Shown here: positions 47,132-59,464 of the stretch, in pieces
How the letters are laid out: each line of letters begins with the position of its first letter
Position numbering within the stretch: the first letter of the stretch is position 1
Origin: Orychophragmus violaceus
Taxonomy: Eukaryota; Streptophyta; Magnoliopsida; Brassicales; Brassicaceae
Direction: 5' to 3'
Length of the DNA: 64,000 nucleotides
NCBI GenBank assembly: GCA_030180135.1
Contig: CM058234.1
Location: 35,560,766 to 35,624,765 of the forward strand
Program-made: the position numbers and the translations under genes
Notes under the pieces: generated by a model
Databases searched by the model: none
What the model saw: the letters and a program-made list of their open reading frames with translations, nothing else
What the model was told of the DNA's origin: nothing

Positions 47132-49210
47132 TTAAATTACCGCACTACATACTTCCGTGATCATCATTACACTCTCCTCATCAGACCACTTTCCAGCAAG
47201 TAAATCCTTAAAACATCTCCTCATTACAGGAGTAGTCTCCATGGAGTCAATCAAAGGCACTTCAACCTTCACCTTCTTAATGATTTCCTTGCATTTGACA
47301 TACTGCCTATCGTTCTTAGCTTTCCTGGGATTTTTGGGATAAGGTACCTTGGGTTTGTAAACCCTTTCACTTGACTGTTTCGGCTCCTCTGGTTTTGAAC
47401 TCTCTGCAGTCGCCTTGCGTCGATCATCGCTGGTGTTGCGTCGATCGTTGTTGGGCGACTCTGTTATGATAGGTTCTTCGTTTTCGCTTTGCATCAACCG
47501 TTGCTGAGTAGCGTCGATCGATGCATTGCGAATATCACGGATCCCATCTTCCAATTCTTCAATTTTCCCGAGTTCTTCAACACTTAACTGCCTTTTCTGG
47601 CCAGGAGACAGCTCCTTACCACTTCTCAATGTTACTGCATTGCATTGATACTTGGGATTAGCATCAGTTCGCCCCAGAAGATATCCATCTTCCCTCTTAA
47701 CATGTCCAGCAGTCTGTGCAACCTGAGCATCAAGCCTTTTCACATGTGAGCTCAAGGATTCGAATTTCCCATTCAAATCATCATACACCCAATCTAGTTT
47801 CTTGTTGTAGTCCACAGCAGCCTTGGTTTGTCCTTTCAACAGCTGCTCCATCATTGCCTCCATCTTGCTCTCATGAGCATTAGCAACAAGAGGTGCTTGG
47901 TAAGAGGAAGATCCATAAGTCCTCTGATTACCTTGTTGAAAAGGCTTCTGGAAACCAGCATTCTGTCCAAAGCCAGAAGAGTTTTGGTTGCTTGTGAAAG
48001 CACTCTTCTGACCACTGAAGAATCTATTACCTTGTTGATTACCAAACCTATTACCTTGAAAACCAGATCCTTCGATGTAGTTCACATCCTCTTCCTGCCC
48101 ATTTTCTTCAGCATTGATTACTTCAACATCTTGGGCAAAATGGACAGCTTTCTTCCCAGCTAGAAGATTACAAACTGTGTCCAGCTTAGATCTGATTTCA
48201 GCAATCTCCGAATTCTCCATCTTCCCACCAGACTCCTTCCTCCTTTTATCAGTACTCTTGCAGCTATTACTGCTTACTAAGTTATCTATCAGTTGCTTAG
48301 CTTGAGCAGGAGTTCTGGTGTTAAAATTGGGATTGCTGGAATTATCCAACGCAGTCCGGTACGGGAGATCTATACCTCTAAAGAAAATGCCTAACAGTGT
48401 TACCTCAGTGAATCCATGATGCGGGCAGTCACGTTGGTACTTCTTAAACCTCATCCAGGCAGTCTTAAGAGGCTATGTCGGATCTTGAGTGAAGGTGAGA
48501 ATGTCTTGTCTTGATTGATCAGAACGAGCATCATCATAGAAGTGTCGCAGAAACTCACTCTTCAAAGCATCCCTTGTAACAAACTTCCCAGGTGGAAGTT
48601 GTTTCAGCCAGGCAGCATCATCTCCAGCGAGAGAGTAGGGGAAGAGCTTGAGAAACAGGTAGTCATAGTTCACTCCATCATACTTCATCCCAGTGACTAT
48701 GTCCTCAAACTCATCTATGTGATCCATCGGCCGCTCATTTGGATAACCATGGAAGGTATTCTGCCTCATAAGGGAGTAGTAGATGGTCTTGATCTCAAAA
48801 TCGTTCCTCTTAAACTCAGGAGGTACAAGAGCTGACCGGTTAGCATGAAACTCATCCGGACGGTTATAGTCAGCTAAAGTCCTCTCATGAATAACCATCT
48901 CTCTACCTTGGTCATGTCCTTGGACTTGGTTCTGCTCCTGTCGTGGTTGCTCAGGAGGATCAGGGACAACATTCCCTTCAGCGTCAATCCGTTGCCCAGC
49001 AGCATTGTACGGATTGTTTTGTTGGTCCCTTAGGACACCTTGAGCATCAGGCATTATGATCACACGTTGTACAACCATCCTTGCTCTTTGAATTCTTCTG
49101 TTAGTTCTCTCTAGTCTAGCAAGCTCTTCAAGTTGGAGGTTAACGAGGTTAGTATTCGGATTACTTCTGGTATCACGCGTCTGCATAAACCGTCTGTAAT
49201 CGCCAAGCAA
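47132..49210 (-). pseudogene. Athila-2 internal region 1 gag
   Basis: Athila gag with LADYNRPDEFHANRS, LFPYSLAGDDAAWLKQLPPG, LRHFYDDARSDQSRQDILTF, MRFKKYQRDCPHHGFTEVTL and a Gln/Asn/Ser/Phe-rich tail. Interrupted by TAG at 48473-48475, where internal region 2 has GAG, and closed by TAA at 47132-47134, where a sense codon in the same frame would continue into protease. A single inserted A near 49209 relative to internal region 2 extends the N-terminus (MLGDYRRF...); the common start is probably the later Met in MQTRDTRSNP. A palindrome cluster (about 47420-47525) lies in a linker near the C-terminal part. Confidence 0.9.
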
Positions 49211-49440
49211 CGATCGATGCTAACAGTGCAACGATCGATTCAACTCCAATCGCCTAGTAACGATCGACACAGAAAGTGAAACGGTCGATGCTATGCGATT
49301 ATGAAACCTGCGACAGAGAGAAAACAGAGAAAAATCAGTAACCAAAAAAAAAAAAAAATAAAAAATAAAAATCCTAGTGAAAACCCTAAGTTCGAATCTA
49401 TCGGAGACTCTAAGAGTCCCCTGTAACAGCGCCAAAAACT
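49211..49440 (-). other. Athila-2 internal region 1 leader with a mutated primer site
   Basis: Short leader with four CGATCG/CGGTCG palindrome copies between about 49208 and 49290. The primer site (plus strand 49417-49434, TCCCCTGTAACAGCGCCA) has three substitutions from the canonical one kept in internal region 2. Confidence 0.88.
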
Positions 49441-50646
49441 TGATAGGTCTCAGAGTTTTAACCCTATACTAACTGCAAGTGCACAGTAATATCAATGTAG
49501 TACTTAGGGATCGAATCCACGAGGACTCTGGGCAACGATAGAATTAGAACAGAAAAGATTAAACTAGGAGAAAGCAAATTGTATTGAGAAACTAAAAGCA
49601 ATGCGAGAAAGTAAACAAGTAGCAAGTTGTGGTTGTAAGCAGTTAACTAAGGGCGCTAAGTCTAGGGAGTTCTCAGGAAATTAGACAAGCAGACAAATCA
49701 TTCAGTCATGATCAAATTAGGTACAGTTCTAGAACTCAAAGCACGGATATAGAATTAACCAACTTTCGTAGTGAGAATTCTCTAAGCCTAATTGCAGAAA
49801 TCCAAATGTCTTTGTAATTCCTAACAGATTAAACCAGCTTTAATGATCAAGTTTGATATGTTCACAATCTAATTAAACCAAATTTCTTTGCGAGTAATTA
49901 TATTGCTCAACCTAAATAGTTCAGATTCTAAACCACACTTTCGTGTCAATCTAGCAACCTATGATCTAGATTCTAAGTGATCAAGTTAGAACTAGCATTA
50001 AACACAATTTAGATTGAAGAACATCTATTGATATGAATCCTTAACTGAATTAATTATATCTCGCAAGCCAGAAAATCCTTATTGAGAATCCCTAAACCTA
50101 ACTATGAATCTACTCAGACATAGATAATGTAAACATGATCAATGAATAATTAGATATCATAAAAGAGATTAAACAAATAAAGGGGTTCGAAATCTTCTCC
50201 AAAAACAAGATGTAGTACAGGATCATATCAGCCCCAAATAGCTCTAAAAACTCTCTGCTCTAAAGTATGATAGTGTATCTAAAAACTGAAGTTAAAACCT
50301 AATTAAATAGCTAAATCACGTCTTGGGGCTTCTGTGTAAAAATCTGGAACTTCTGGGCAATTCTGCAAATCCATCATTCTTCATTAACTTCTCGCCGAGA
50401 CTGGCCCAACTCGCTGTGCATCGATCGATGCTAGTGTGCGTCGATCGACACACTCCTCTGTTTCGGACAGTGAGCTCAAACTCTCGGGTCAAAACTCCAA
50501 AATGCTCCAAGTAGCTCCATAATCTCCAAATCCACTTCAAACGTGCGTGTACCTAATAACACCTATAAAATACTCGAAAGAAACAATAAAAGACTCTAAA
50601 ACACACTTATATCATGGTCTAAAACCGGTAAAACCATGATATATCA
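49441..50646 (-). repeat. Athila-2 LTR2 (shared middle LTR)
   Basis: 1206 bp. Serves as the 3' LTR of internal region 2 and the 5' LTR of internal region 1. No target-site duplication at its edges. Confidence 0.93.
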
Positions 50647-51948
50647 ACTCCCCCACTCTTAGCCTTTGCTTGCCCTCAAGTAAAACAGAGAACTAAAACA
50701 TGGTGAAGAGGTTTGAAAACTTTCAGAAACTCTTTTTGTCCTAGAAGAAACAACACTCAGATTCCCCTTAGTAAGCCACTGAAAGAATCACCTGCAAGAC
50801 ATCAAGACCAACATGTACTTCTCCCACACTTAGCAACTGTCCTAAGTAAACTCCACAATTAATCCAAGAAATTCAAATTCACCCTACTGACTTCTTAAGC
50901 ATATTAAGTGCGGTCTCACCTAAGGATTATCGAACAAAGGGCACATGGATTCTTACTTTGTCAGCTCTAGACCACCATACTAGCTTTTTCTGGTTCCTTT
51001 TCTTCTCTTTTCCCATCCTTAGCATTCTGGTTTTTCCCCATTGGGTATCATTTTATTTTTTTTATCAGTGCTCTTCCCGTTAAGGGGTGTACTTTGGACA
51101 CATTCCATGGATGCACAGGAGATGATAGTGGTAGCTACCACTCCCAGAGACCACTTCGGAGCTACTAGCTCATCCTCAGTTTATTACTCTTATTTTTTTT
51201 TTTTTTTACTTTATGGAAGGGGAGAAGGGAACCATACTCGGACAGGTTTACAAGCTGTGTCAGAACTAACAAAGGAATCCGACTCAAGGTATACCAAGCC
51301 CTTAGGTGAGAAATTAAGTCAAGTTAAGGGTGAAGCCAGTAAAAGGATCCTCTGAATACCTGAATTGATGTGGGTATCCTCAGTAGGTTGATCCGTGTTG
51401 GGTTTTCTAATAGTCATAGATTGATCTTTCAGCTTCATCCCAATGGTTACTTAAGTTCCTGCAAGATATTGTTAACTTCTCCAAAATTCACTGTTTCTTA
51501 CTTAAACTGGTTTTGACTCAATAAAACAAAAAATTTTGAAAAACGGACTGACTCTAAGAAAACAGAAAGATAAAAGTCAGTAGCTACCTCCCCCACACTT
51601 GAAACAAACTGTCCCCAGTAGTGTTAAGCTAAGGGTTAGTAAAAAGAAAGAAAATGTTAATGGATGTGTTGAGTTCTGTCTGATTTTTATCTCTGTCGCA
51701 CCTGCATCGATCGATACATAAATGTAACGACCGTTGCAAGACGATTTTCGTGTTGTGACGATCGACACAAGGTTGTGTCGATCGACGCATTGCGATTCGT
51801 CCGAGACCTGCAGACAAAAACTCACCAAAACCAAAAACAAACGTAAAATCCTAACAAAAACACAAAAAATGAAAATGCAAAAACAAAACAGTGGGTTGCC
51901 GCCCACTCAGCGCTCTTTTAGCGTCAATAGCTTGACGTTTTAGCTCAA
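50647..51948 (-). other. Athila-2 internal region 2, 3' non-coding part
   Basis: Collinear with 35114-36428 and about 97% alike by eye. Palindrome pairs near 51710-51790; hairpin AGTGGG-TTGCCG-CCCACT at 51890-51907. No gene. Confidence 0.75.
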
Positions 51949-54900
51949 TCAGACAGAGGGTGCAACATCCAGAGGCAAAATCTGACCTCTTGGAATCTCG
52001 GCCTTAGCCCAATAATGCTTAACTCTCTGTCCATTCACAGTAAATTCCTTACCTTCATGGCTGATCAGAACGACAGCTCCATAAGGACGTACCTCCTTGA
52101 TTGTGAAAGGACCAGACCACCTTGATCTCAGCTTACCTGGAAACAGTTGCAGACGAGAGGCTTGTCTAGAGACAATCTTCTTGTCATGATAAGCCTTAGT
52201 CCTCTCTTTGTATAGCTTTGAGTTATCGTAGGAAAAATGTCTTATCTCATCCAACTCATTAAGCTGCACCAATATCCTCTCTGCAGCAGACTTAAGATCG
52301 AAGTTCATCTGCTTCACAGCCCATGATGCTTTGTGCTCAAGCTCCACTGGCAGATGACATGCTTTTCCATACAACAAATGAAATGGAGTGGTCCCAAGTG
52401 GTGTCTTAAATGCAGTCCGGTAAGCCCATAGTGCATCGTCTAGCTTTGCTGCCCAATCCTTCCTTGTCTTCCCAACTGTCTTCTCTAAGATCTCCTTGAT
52501 CTGTCTGTTAGAAACCTCGACCTGTCCACTAGTCTGAGGGTGATAAGGAGTAACAACTCGGTTTGAACTACATGCTTCTTTAGCAACTTCTCGAAGACCT
52601 TATTAATAAAGTGAGATCCTCCATCACTAATTACTATCCGAGGTACTCCAAATCTAGGGAATATGATGGTCTTAAACAGCTTAATAACCACCGAAGAATC
52701 ATTGGTTGGACTAGATATTGCTTCTACCCACTTAGATACATAGTCTACAGCAACCAAGATAAACTTATTCCCATAGGATGAGGAAAAAGGACCCATAAAG
52801 TCTATGCCCCAGCAATCGAAAACCTCAACCTCAAGAATGAAATTCTGAGGCATCTCATGCCTTTTACTGATTTTCCCTCTCCTTTGACAGGCATCACACA
52901 GAGAAATAAAGGAATGAGCATCTGCAAACATTGTAGGCCACCAGAAACCTGCTTGCAGAACCTTAGACACAGTCTTGAATGTAGCAAAATTTCCAGCATA
53001 ATCTGATCCGTGATAGTGGAATAGGATATCTGGAACCTCTGATTCAGCAACGCATCTCCTGTAAAGACCATCTGAACAGTGCTTGTAGAGATAAGGCTCA
53101 TCCCAGTAGTATCGTCTGAGCTCCTTGAAGAACTTCTTCTTTGCGTATCCCTTTAAATCATCTGGTTCAGTCTCTGCAGCCAGGTAATTAGCTATATCTG
53201 CATACCAGGGTCGATCGGTGGCTGCGACAGCATCGACTTCGAGGTCATAGTCTCCAATTTGAACCTTGAAAGGTTCTGGGCTCGTATCCGCATTGCAACG
53301 ATCGTCGCATAAAGTTGCATCGATCGTCGCTGTCCCGACACATGCATCGATCGTCACAGATGTGGCATCGATCAACGCAATGCGATTAATCCGACAGTTT
53401 TGCATAGTTCTTCCCAAATCTGTCTGAAACACTGTCCCGATCATATTGACGTTCTCCTCAGGCAAGAAATCATTAATGGGAACGTCTTCCTCAACCAGCA
53501 TCCTTGAAAGATGATTGGCGACTCCATTTTCAACTCCCTTCTTGTCCCTTACTTCAATGTCAAACTCCTGAAGCAACAGAATCCATCTCAACAATCTCGG
53601 CTTAGCATCTTTCTTCTGCATCAGAAACTTCAGGGCGGAATGATCAGTGTGTACAATCACCTTAGAGCCAACAAGATAGGGGCGGAACTTCTCAAATGCA
53701 AAGACAACGGCTAACAATTCCTTCTTTGTAGTGGCATAGTTTCTCTGCGCATCATCTAGTGTCCTACTAGCATAATAGATAGCATGAAGCTTTCTGTCCT
53801 TCTTCTGCCCAAGAACAGCTCCTACAGCATAGTCACATGCATCACACATAACCTCAAAAGGTAAATCCCAATCTGGTGGCTGAACTATAGGAGCACTCAC
53901 TAATGCATGCTTGATCTGTTCAAATGCAGTCTGACAATCTGCATTGAACTCAAATTTGGTATCCTTACATAGCAAAGCAGTTAGTGGTCTGGCAATCTTA
54001 CTGAAGTCTTTGATGAACCGTCTGTAGAAACCAGCATGTCCAAGAAAGCTCCTTATAGACTTCACAGAATCAGGTGCCTGAAGGCTGGTCATTACCTCAA
54101 TCTTAGCGCGGTCTACTTCGATCCCCACTTCAGACACTTTATGTCCAAGTACAATGCCATCTCTGACCATGAAATGGCACTTCTCCCAATTAAGTACTAA
54201 GTGCTTCTCTTCGCATCTAGCTAATACCTTGCACAGATTATCTAAGCACTCTTTATAAGATGGCCCGTAGACTGAAAAGTCATCCATAAATACCTCCATT
54301 AAATCCTCAATCATATCAGTGAATATGGACGTCATGCATCTCTGGAAAGTAGCTGGTGCATTGCAGAGTCCAAAAGGCATCCTACGGTAAGCAAATGTGC
54401 CATATGAACAAGTGAATGTGGTCTTTCCCTGATCCTCTGGATGGATAAGAATCTGAAAGAAGCCTGAATATCCATCGAGGAAGCAATAGTAGGGGTGATT
54501 TGCTAACCTCTCCAGCATTTGATCAATGAAGGATAAAGGGAAATGATCCTTCCTTGTCGCAGCATTGAGCTTCCTGTAATCTATGCACATCCTGTGTCCA
54601 GTCACAGTCCTAGTAGGGATCAGCTCATTCATCTCATTTTTCACAACCGTAACTCCACCCTTTTTAGGCACTACATGGACTGGACTAACCCAATCACTAT
54701 CTGAGATAGGATAGATGATCCCAGCATCTAGGAGCTTCATGATCTCCTTCTTTACCACATCCTTAAGGTTAGGATTAAGCCTCCTTTTATGCTCAACTGA
54801 TGTCTTAGACTCATCCTCGAGATGTATCCGATGCATGCACAGCTCCGGAGAGATACCTGAAATGTCATCAATAGAATAGCCAAGAGCTTTGCGATGCTTG

Positions 54901-55390
54901 CGCAGCTTGCTTAGCAGTAAAGTGAGCTCTGCGTTGTTCAAATTAGCATTAACAATCACTGGATAAGTTGAATTAGGTCCAAGAAATGCGTACTTTAGCC
55001 CGGATGGAAGTTGTTTTAGCTTAATTTTCGGAGCTTTTTCCTCTGCCCAATCTCTGTCGACTTGCAACGATCGATGCTCAAGCTGTGTTGATCGATGCAA
55101 AGTCGCGTCAGACACATCTACCTGCATTACTTGCTCAGCAGAATCCATTAGCCTCGCATAGCAGATTGCGGGCTCGTCTTGCAGGTGTTCTAGCTCCATT
55201 ATAGAGCTCAGTAAGGCTCTCTCCAGCGGATCCTCAGCATGTGTCCTATGAAAATATTCCGCAGCCAAATCACCGAGTGTGTCGACATAGAAGGTCTGTC
55301 CGTCGATGGTCGGTCTCTTTACCAGTTTGTCCATATCAAAACTCATCTTCAGATCACCTACATTCAGAACTATCTTACCTCATTGGCAGT
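51949..55390 (-). pseudogene. Athila-2 internal region 2 pol: RT, RNase H, integrase, lacking protease
   Basis: An open frame of 953 codons (55346-52485) begins after the protease, at MSFDMDKLVKRPTIDG. It contains RT with FMDDFSVYG (Asp codons at 54279-54284), RNase H (CDACDYAVGAVLGQKKDRKL, VHTDHSALKFL) and the integrase finger and core (WGIDFMGPF, ISDGGSHFINKVF). A frameshift near 52563 ruins the end of the integrase core (HVVQTELLLL). The integrase C-terminus follows in another frame at 52377-51949 with a further 31-bp deletion near 52160. The protease is missing because of the deletion at about 55395. Confidence 0.92.
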
Positions 55391-57414
55391 CAATCATTGC
55401 ACTCCTCATCAGACCACTTTCCAGCAAGTAAATCCTTAAGACATCTCCTCATTACAGGAGTAGTCTCCATGGAGTCAATCAAAGGCACTTCAACCTTCAC
55501 CTTCTTAATGATTTCCTTGCATTTGACATACTTCCTATCGTTCTTAGCTTTCCTGGGATTTTTGGGATAAGGTACCTTGGGTTTGTAAACCCTTTCACTT
55601 GACTGTTTCGGCTCCTCTGGTTTTGAACTCTCTGCAGTCGCCTTGCGTCGACCGTCGCTGGTGTTGCGTCGATCGTTGTTGGGCGACTCTGTTACGACAG
55701 GTTCTTCGTTTTCACTTTGCATCGACCGTTGCTGAGTAGCGTCGATCGATGCATTGCGAATATCACGGATCCCATCTTCCAATTCTTCAATTTCCCCGAG
55801 TTCTTCAACACTTAACTGCCTTTTCTGGCCAAGAGACAGCTCCTTACCACTTCTCAATGTTACTGCATTGCATTGATACTTGGGATTAGCATCAGTTCGC
55901 CCCGGAAGATATCCATCTTCCCTCTTAACATGTCCAGCAGTCTGTGCAACTTGAGCATCAAACCTTTTCACATGTGAGCTCAAGGATTCGAATTTCCCAT
56001 TCAAATCATCATACACCCAATCTAGTTTCTTGTTGTAGTCCACAGCAGCCTTGGTTTGTCCTTTCAATAGCTTCTCTATCATTGCCTCCATCTTGCTCTC
56101 ATGAGCATTAGCAACAGGAGGTGCTTGGTAAGAGGAAGATCCATAAGTCCTCTGATTACCTTGCTGAAAAGGCTTCTGGAAACTAGCGTTTTGTCCAAAG
56201 CTAGAAGAGTTTTGGTTGCTTGTGAAAGCACTCTTCTGACCACTGAAGAATCTATTACCTTGTTGATTACCAAACCTATTACCTTGGAAACCAGATCCTC
56301 CGATGTAGTTCACATCCTCTTCCTGCCCATCTTCTTCAGCATTGATTACTTCAACATCTTGGGCAAAATGGACAGCTTTCTTCCCAGCTAGAAGATTACA
56401 AACTATGTCCAGCATAGATCTGATATCAGCAATCTCCGAATTCTCCATCTTCCCACCAGACTCCTTCCTCCTTTTATCAGTACTCTTGCAGCTATTACTG
56501 CTTACTAAGTTATCTATCAGTTGCTTAGCTTGAGCAGGAGTTCTGGTGTTAAAATTTGCATTGCTGGAATTATCCAACGCAGTCTGGTACGGGAGATCTA
56601 TACCTCTAAAGAAAATGCCTAACAGTGTTACCTCAGTGAATCCATGATGCGGGCAGTCACGTTGGTACTTCTTAAACCTCATCCAGGCAGCCTTAAGAGG
56701 CTCTGTCGGATCTTGAGTGAAGGTGAGAATGTCCTGTCTTGATTGATCATAACGAGCATCATCATAGAAGTGTCGCAGAAACTCACTCTTCAAAGCATCC
56801 CATGTAACAAACTTCCCAGGTGGAAGCTGTTTCAGCCAGGCAGCAGCATCTCCAGCGAGAGAGTAGGGGAAGAGCTTGAGAAACAAGTAGTCATAGTTCA
56901 CTCCATCATACTTCATCCCAGTGACTATGTCCTCAAACTCATCTATGTGATCCAACGGCTGCTCATTAGGATAACCATGGAAGGCATTCTGCCTCATAAT
57001 AGAGTAGTAGATGGTCTTGATCTCAAAATCGTTCCTCTCAAACTCAGGAGTTACAAGAGCTGACCGGTTAGCATGAAACTCATCCGGACGGTTATAGTCA
57101 GCTAAAGTCCTCTCATAAATAACCATCTCTCTACCTTGGGCCTGTCCTTGGACTTGGTTCTGCTCCTGTTGTTGTTGCTCAGGAGGATCATGGATAACAT
57201 TCCCTTCAGCGTCAATCAGTTGCCCAGCAGCATTGTACGGATTGTTTTGTTGGTCCCTTAGGACACCTTGAGCATCAGGCATTATGGTCACACGTTGTAC
57301 AACCATCCTTGATCTTTGAATTCTTCTGTTAGTCCTCTCTAGTCTAGCAAGCTCTTCAAGTTGGAGGTTAACGAGGTTAGTATTCGGATTACTTATGGTG
57401 TCAAGCGTCTGCAT
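55390..57414 (-). pseudogene. Athila-2 internal region 2 gag (674 codons open)
   Basis: Uninterrupted gag from MQTLDTISNPNTNLVNLQLE through LADYNRPDEFHANRS, DDLNGKFESLSSHVKRFDAQ and a Gln/Asn-rich stretch to LLAGKWSDEE, where the deletion junction adds CND and a stop. It lacks the last gag residues and the protease, but the main capsid-like part is whole and, unlike copy 1, has GAG rather than TAG at the site matching 48473. It may still yield a Gag protein. I label it pseudogene because the gag-protease junction is destroyed. Confidence 0.85.
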
Positions 57415-57662
57415 AAACCGTCTGTAATCGCCAGCAACGATCGATGCTAATAGTGCAACGATCGATTCAACTCCAATCGCCTAGTAACGATCGACACAAA
57501 AAGTGCAACGGTCGATGCTATGTGATTATGAAACCTGCGACAGAGAGAAAACAGAGAAAAATCAGTAACCAAAATTAAAAAAAAAAAAAAAAATCCTAGT
57601 AAAAACCCTAAGTTCGAATCTATCGAAGACTCTAAGAGTCCCCGGCAACGGCGCCAAAAACT
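57415..57662 (-). other. Athila-2 internal region 2 leader and intact primer site
   Basis: Palindrome copies between about 57430 and 57515, an A-rich run, then the primer site complement TCCCCGGCAACGGCGCCA at 57639-57656, identical to that of Athila-1. Confidence 0.9.
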
Positions 57663-58869
57663 TGATAGGTCTCAGAGTTTTAACCCTATACTAACTGCAA
57701 ATGCACAGTAATATCAATGTAGTACTTAGGGATCGAATCCACGAGGACTCTGGGCAACGATAGAATTAGAACAGAAAAGATTAAACTAGGAGAAAGCAAA
57801 TTGTATTGAGAAACTAAAAGCAAGTCGAGAAAGTAAACAAGTAGCAAGTTGTGGTTGTAAGCAGTTAACTAAAGGCGCTAAGTCTAGGGAGTTCTCAGGA
57901 AATCAGACAAGCAGACAAATCATTCAGTCAGGATCAAATTAGGTACAGTTCTAGAACTCAAAGCACGGATATAGAATTAACCAACTTTCGTTGTGAGAAC
58001 TCTCTAAGCCTAATTGCAGAAATCCAAATGTCTTTGTAATTCCTAACAGATTAAACCAGCTTTAATGATCAAATTCGATATGTTCACAATCTAATTAAAC
58101 CAAATTTCTTTGCGAGTAATTATATTGCTCAACCTAAATAGTTCAGATTCTAAACCACACTTTCGTGTCAATCTAGTAACCTATGATCTAGATTCTAAGT
58201 GATCAAGTTAGAACTAGCATTAAACACAATTTAGATTGAAGAACATCTATTGATATGAATTCTTAATTGAATTAATTATATCTAGCAAGCCATAAAATCC
58301 TTATTGAGAATCCCTAAACCTAACTATGAATCTACTCAGACATATATAATGTAAACATGATCAGTGAATAATTAGATATCATAAAAGAGATTAAACAAGT
58401 AAAGGGGTTCGAAATCTTCTCCAAAAAAAAGATGTAGTACAGGATCAGATCAGCCCCAAATAGCTCTAAAAACTCTCTGCTCTAAAGTATGATAGCGTAT
58501 CTAAAAACTGAAGTTAAAACCTAATTAAATAGCTAAATCACGTCTTGGGGCTTTTGTGTAAATATCTGGAACTTCTGGGCAATTCTGCAAATCCATCATT
58601 CTTCATTAAATTCTCGCCGAGACTGGCCCAACTCGCTGTGCATCGATCGATGCTAGTGTGTGTCGATCGACACACTCCTCTTTTTCGGACAGTGAGCTCA
58701 AACTCTCGGGTCAAAACTCCAAAATGCTCCAAATAGCTCCATAATCTCCAAATCCACTCCAAACGTGCGTGTACCTAATAACACCTATAAAAGACTCGAA
58801 AGAAACAATAAAAGACTCTAAAACACACTTATATCATGGTCTAAAATCGGTAAAAACCATGATATATCA
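57663..58869 (-). repeat. Athila-2 LTR3 (5'-most)
   Basis: 1207 bp, palindrome pair near 58640-58675, followed by target-site copy TCTTT (58870-58874). Confidence 0.93.
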
Positions 58870-58874
58870 TCTTT

Positions 58875-59464
58875 TCTTTTACATCGAATGATCTTAATCA
58901 AACATATATAGCAAGATGAAGTGGTCGAGAAATTAAATTATGATTTTGTGAATCTTTCTAGATATATGTGATTTTTTTTATTATATACGAACTTATCATA
59001 TTAAAGTAATTTAATAATATCGGTTGAGAGGAACATTGAATATTCTCCTTGTCTCTCGTTTAATGTGTAATCAATAAGCACAATCCTACTACCAAAAGAA
59101 CAAAAGACAAAAACCAGTGCACGGTTCTATGTCTCTGAGGCTACAACAAAGCAAACGACAAACCAGTATACGGTTCAAGGGCTCAGGGGCTAAATTAGAA
59201 CAAAAGACAAAACCATTGTACGGTTTGTATAATTTTTAACCATGATATAACTAAGATATTTAACCATGATTAATTGATTTGATTGGGGTCACGAAGATAC
59301 ACACTCCACGTAACATTTCAGAGATACAAAAGACGATCTTTTATATATAAAAGAGTACTTCTGAGATATTCTTCAAAAAAAGAGTACTACATAGCCGAGA
59401 AATTAAAAACAAGTAACGGAGTACGAGAAAAGAAATTAAACAGTCGATTTCATGTAGAAGAACT
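58875..59464. other. Flank without a gene; triple direct repeat
   Basis: AT-rich. 59098-59126, 59150-59176 and 59198-59226 are three imperfect copies of a roughly 28-bp unit (AACAAAAGACAAAACCAGT followed by RYACGGTT). Nothing else recognised. Confidence 0.6.

Larger units (their letters stand above)
33252..58869 (-). mobile_element. Athila-2: tandem Athila element with three LTRs and two internal regions
   Basis: Order on the minus strand: LTR3 (57663-58869), internal region 2, LTR2 (49441-50646), internal region 1, LTR1 (33252-35113). The outermost bases are flanked by one 5-bp duplication, TCTTT (33247-33251 and 58870-58874), while the middle LTR has none of its own. LTRs are 1207, 1206 and 1207 bp once the Helitron is removed from LTR1. 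Both internal regions encode gag and pol and both are defective. There is no env-like gene. Copia-3 is nested in internal region 1. The structure is what unequal recombination between the LTRs of sister copies gives. Confidence 0.93.
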
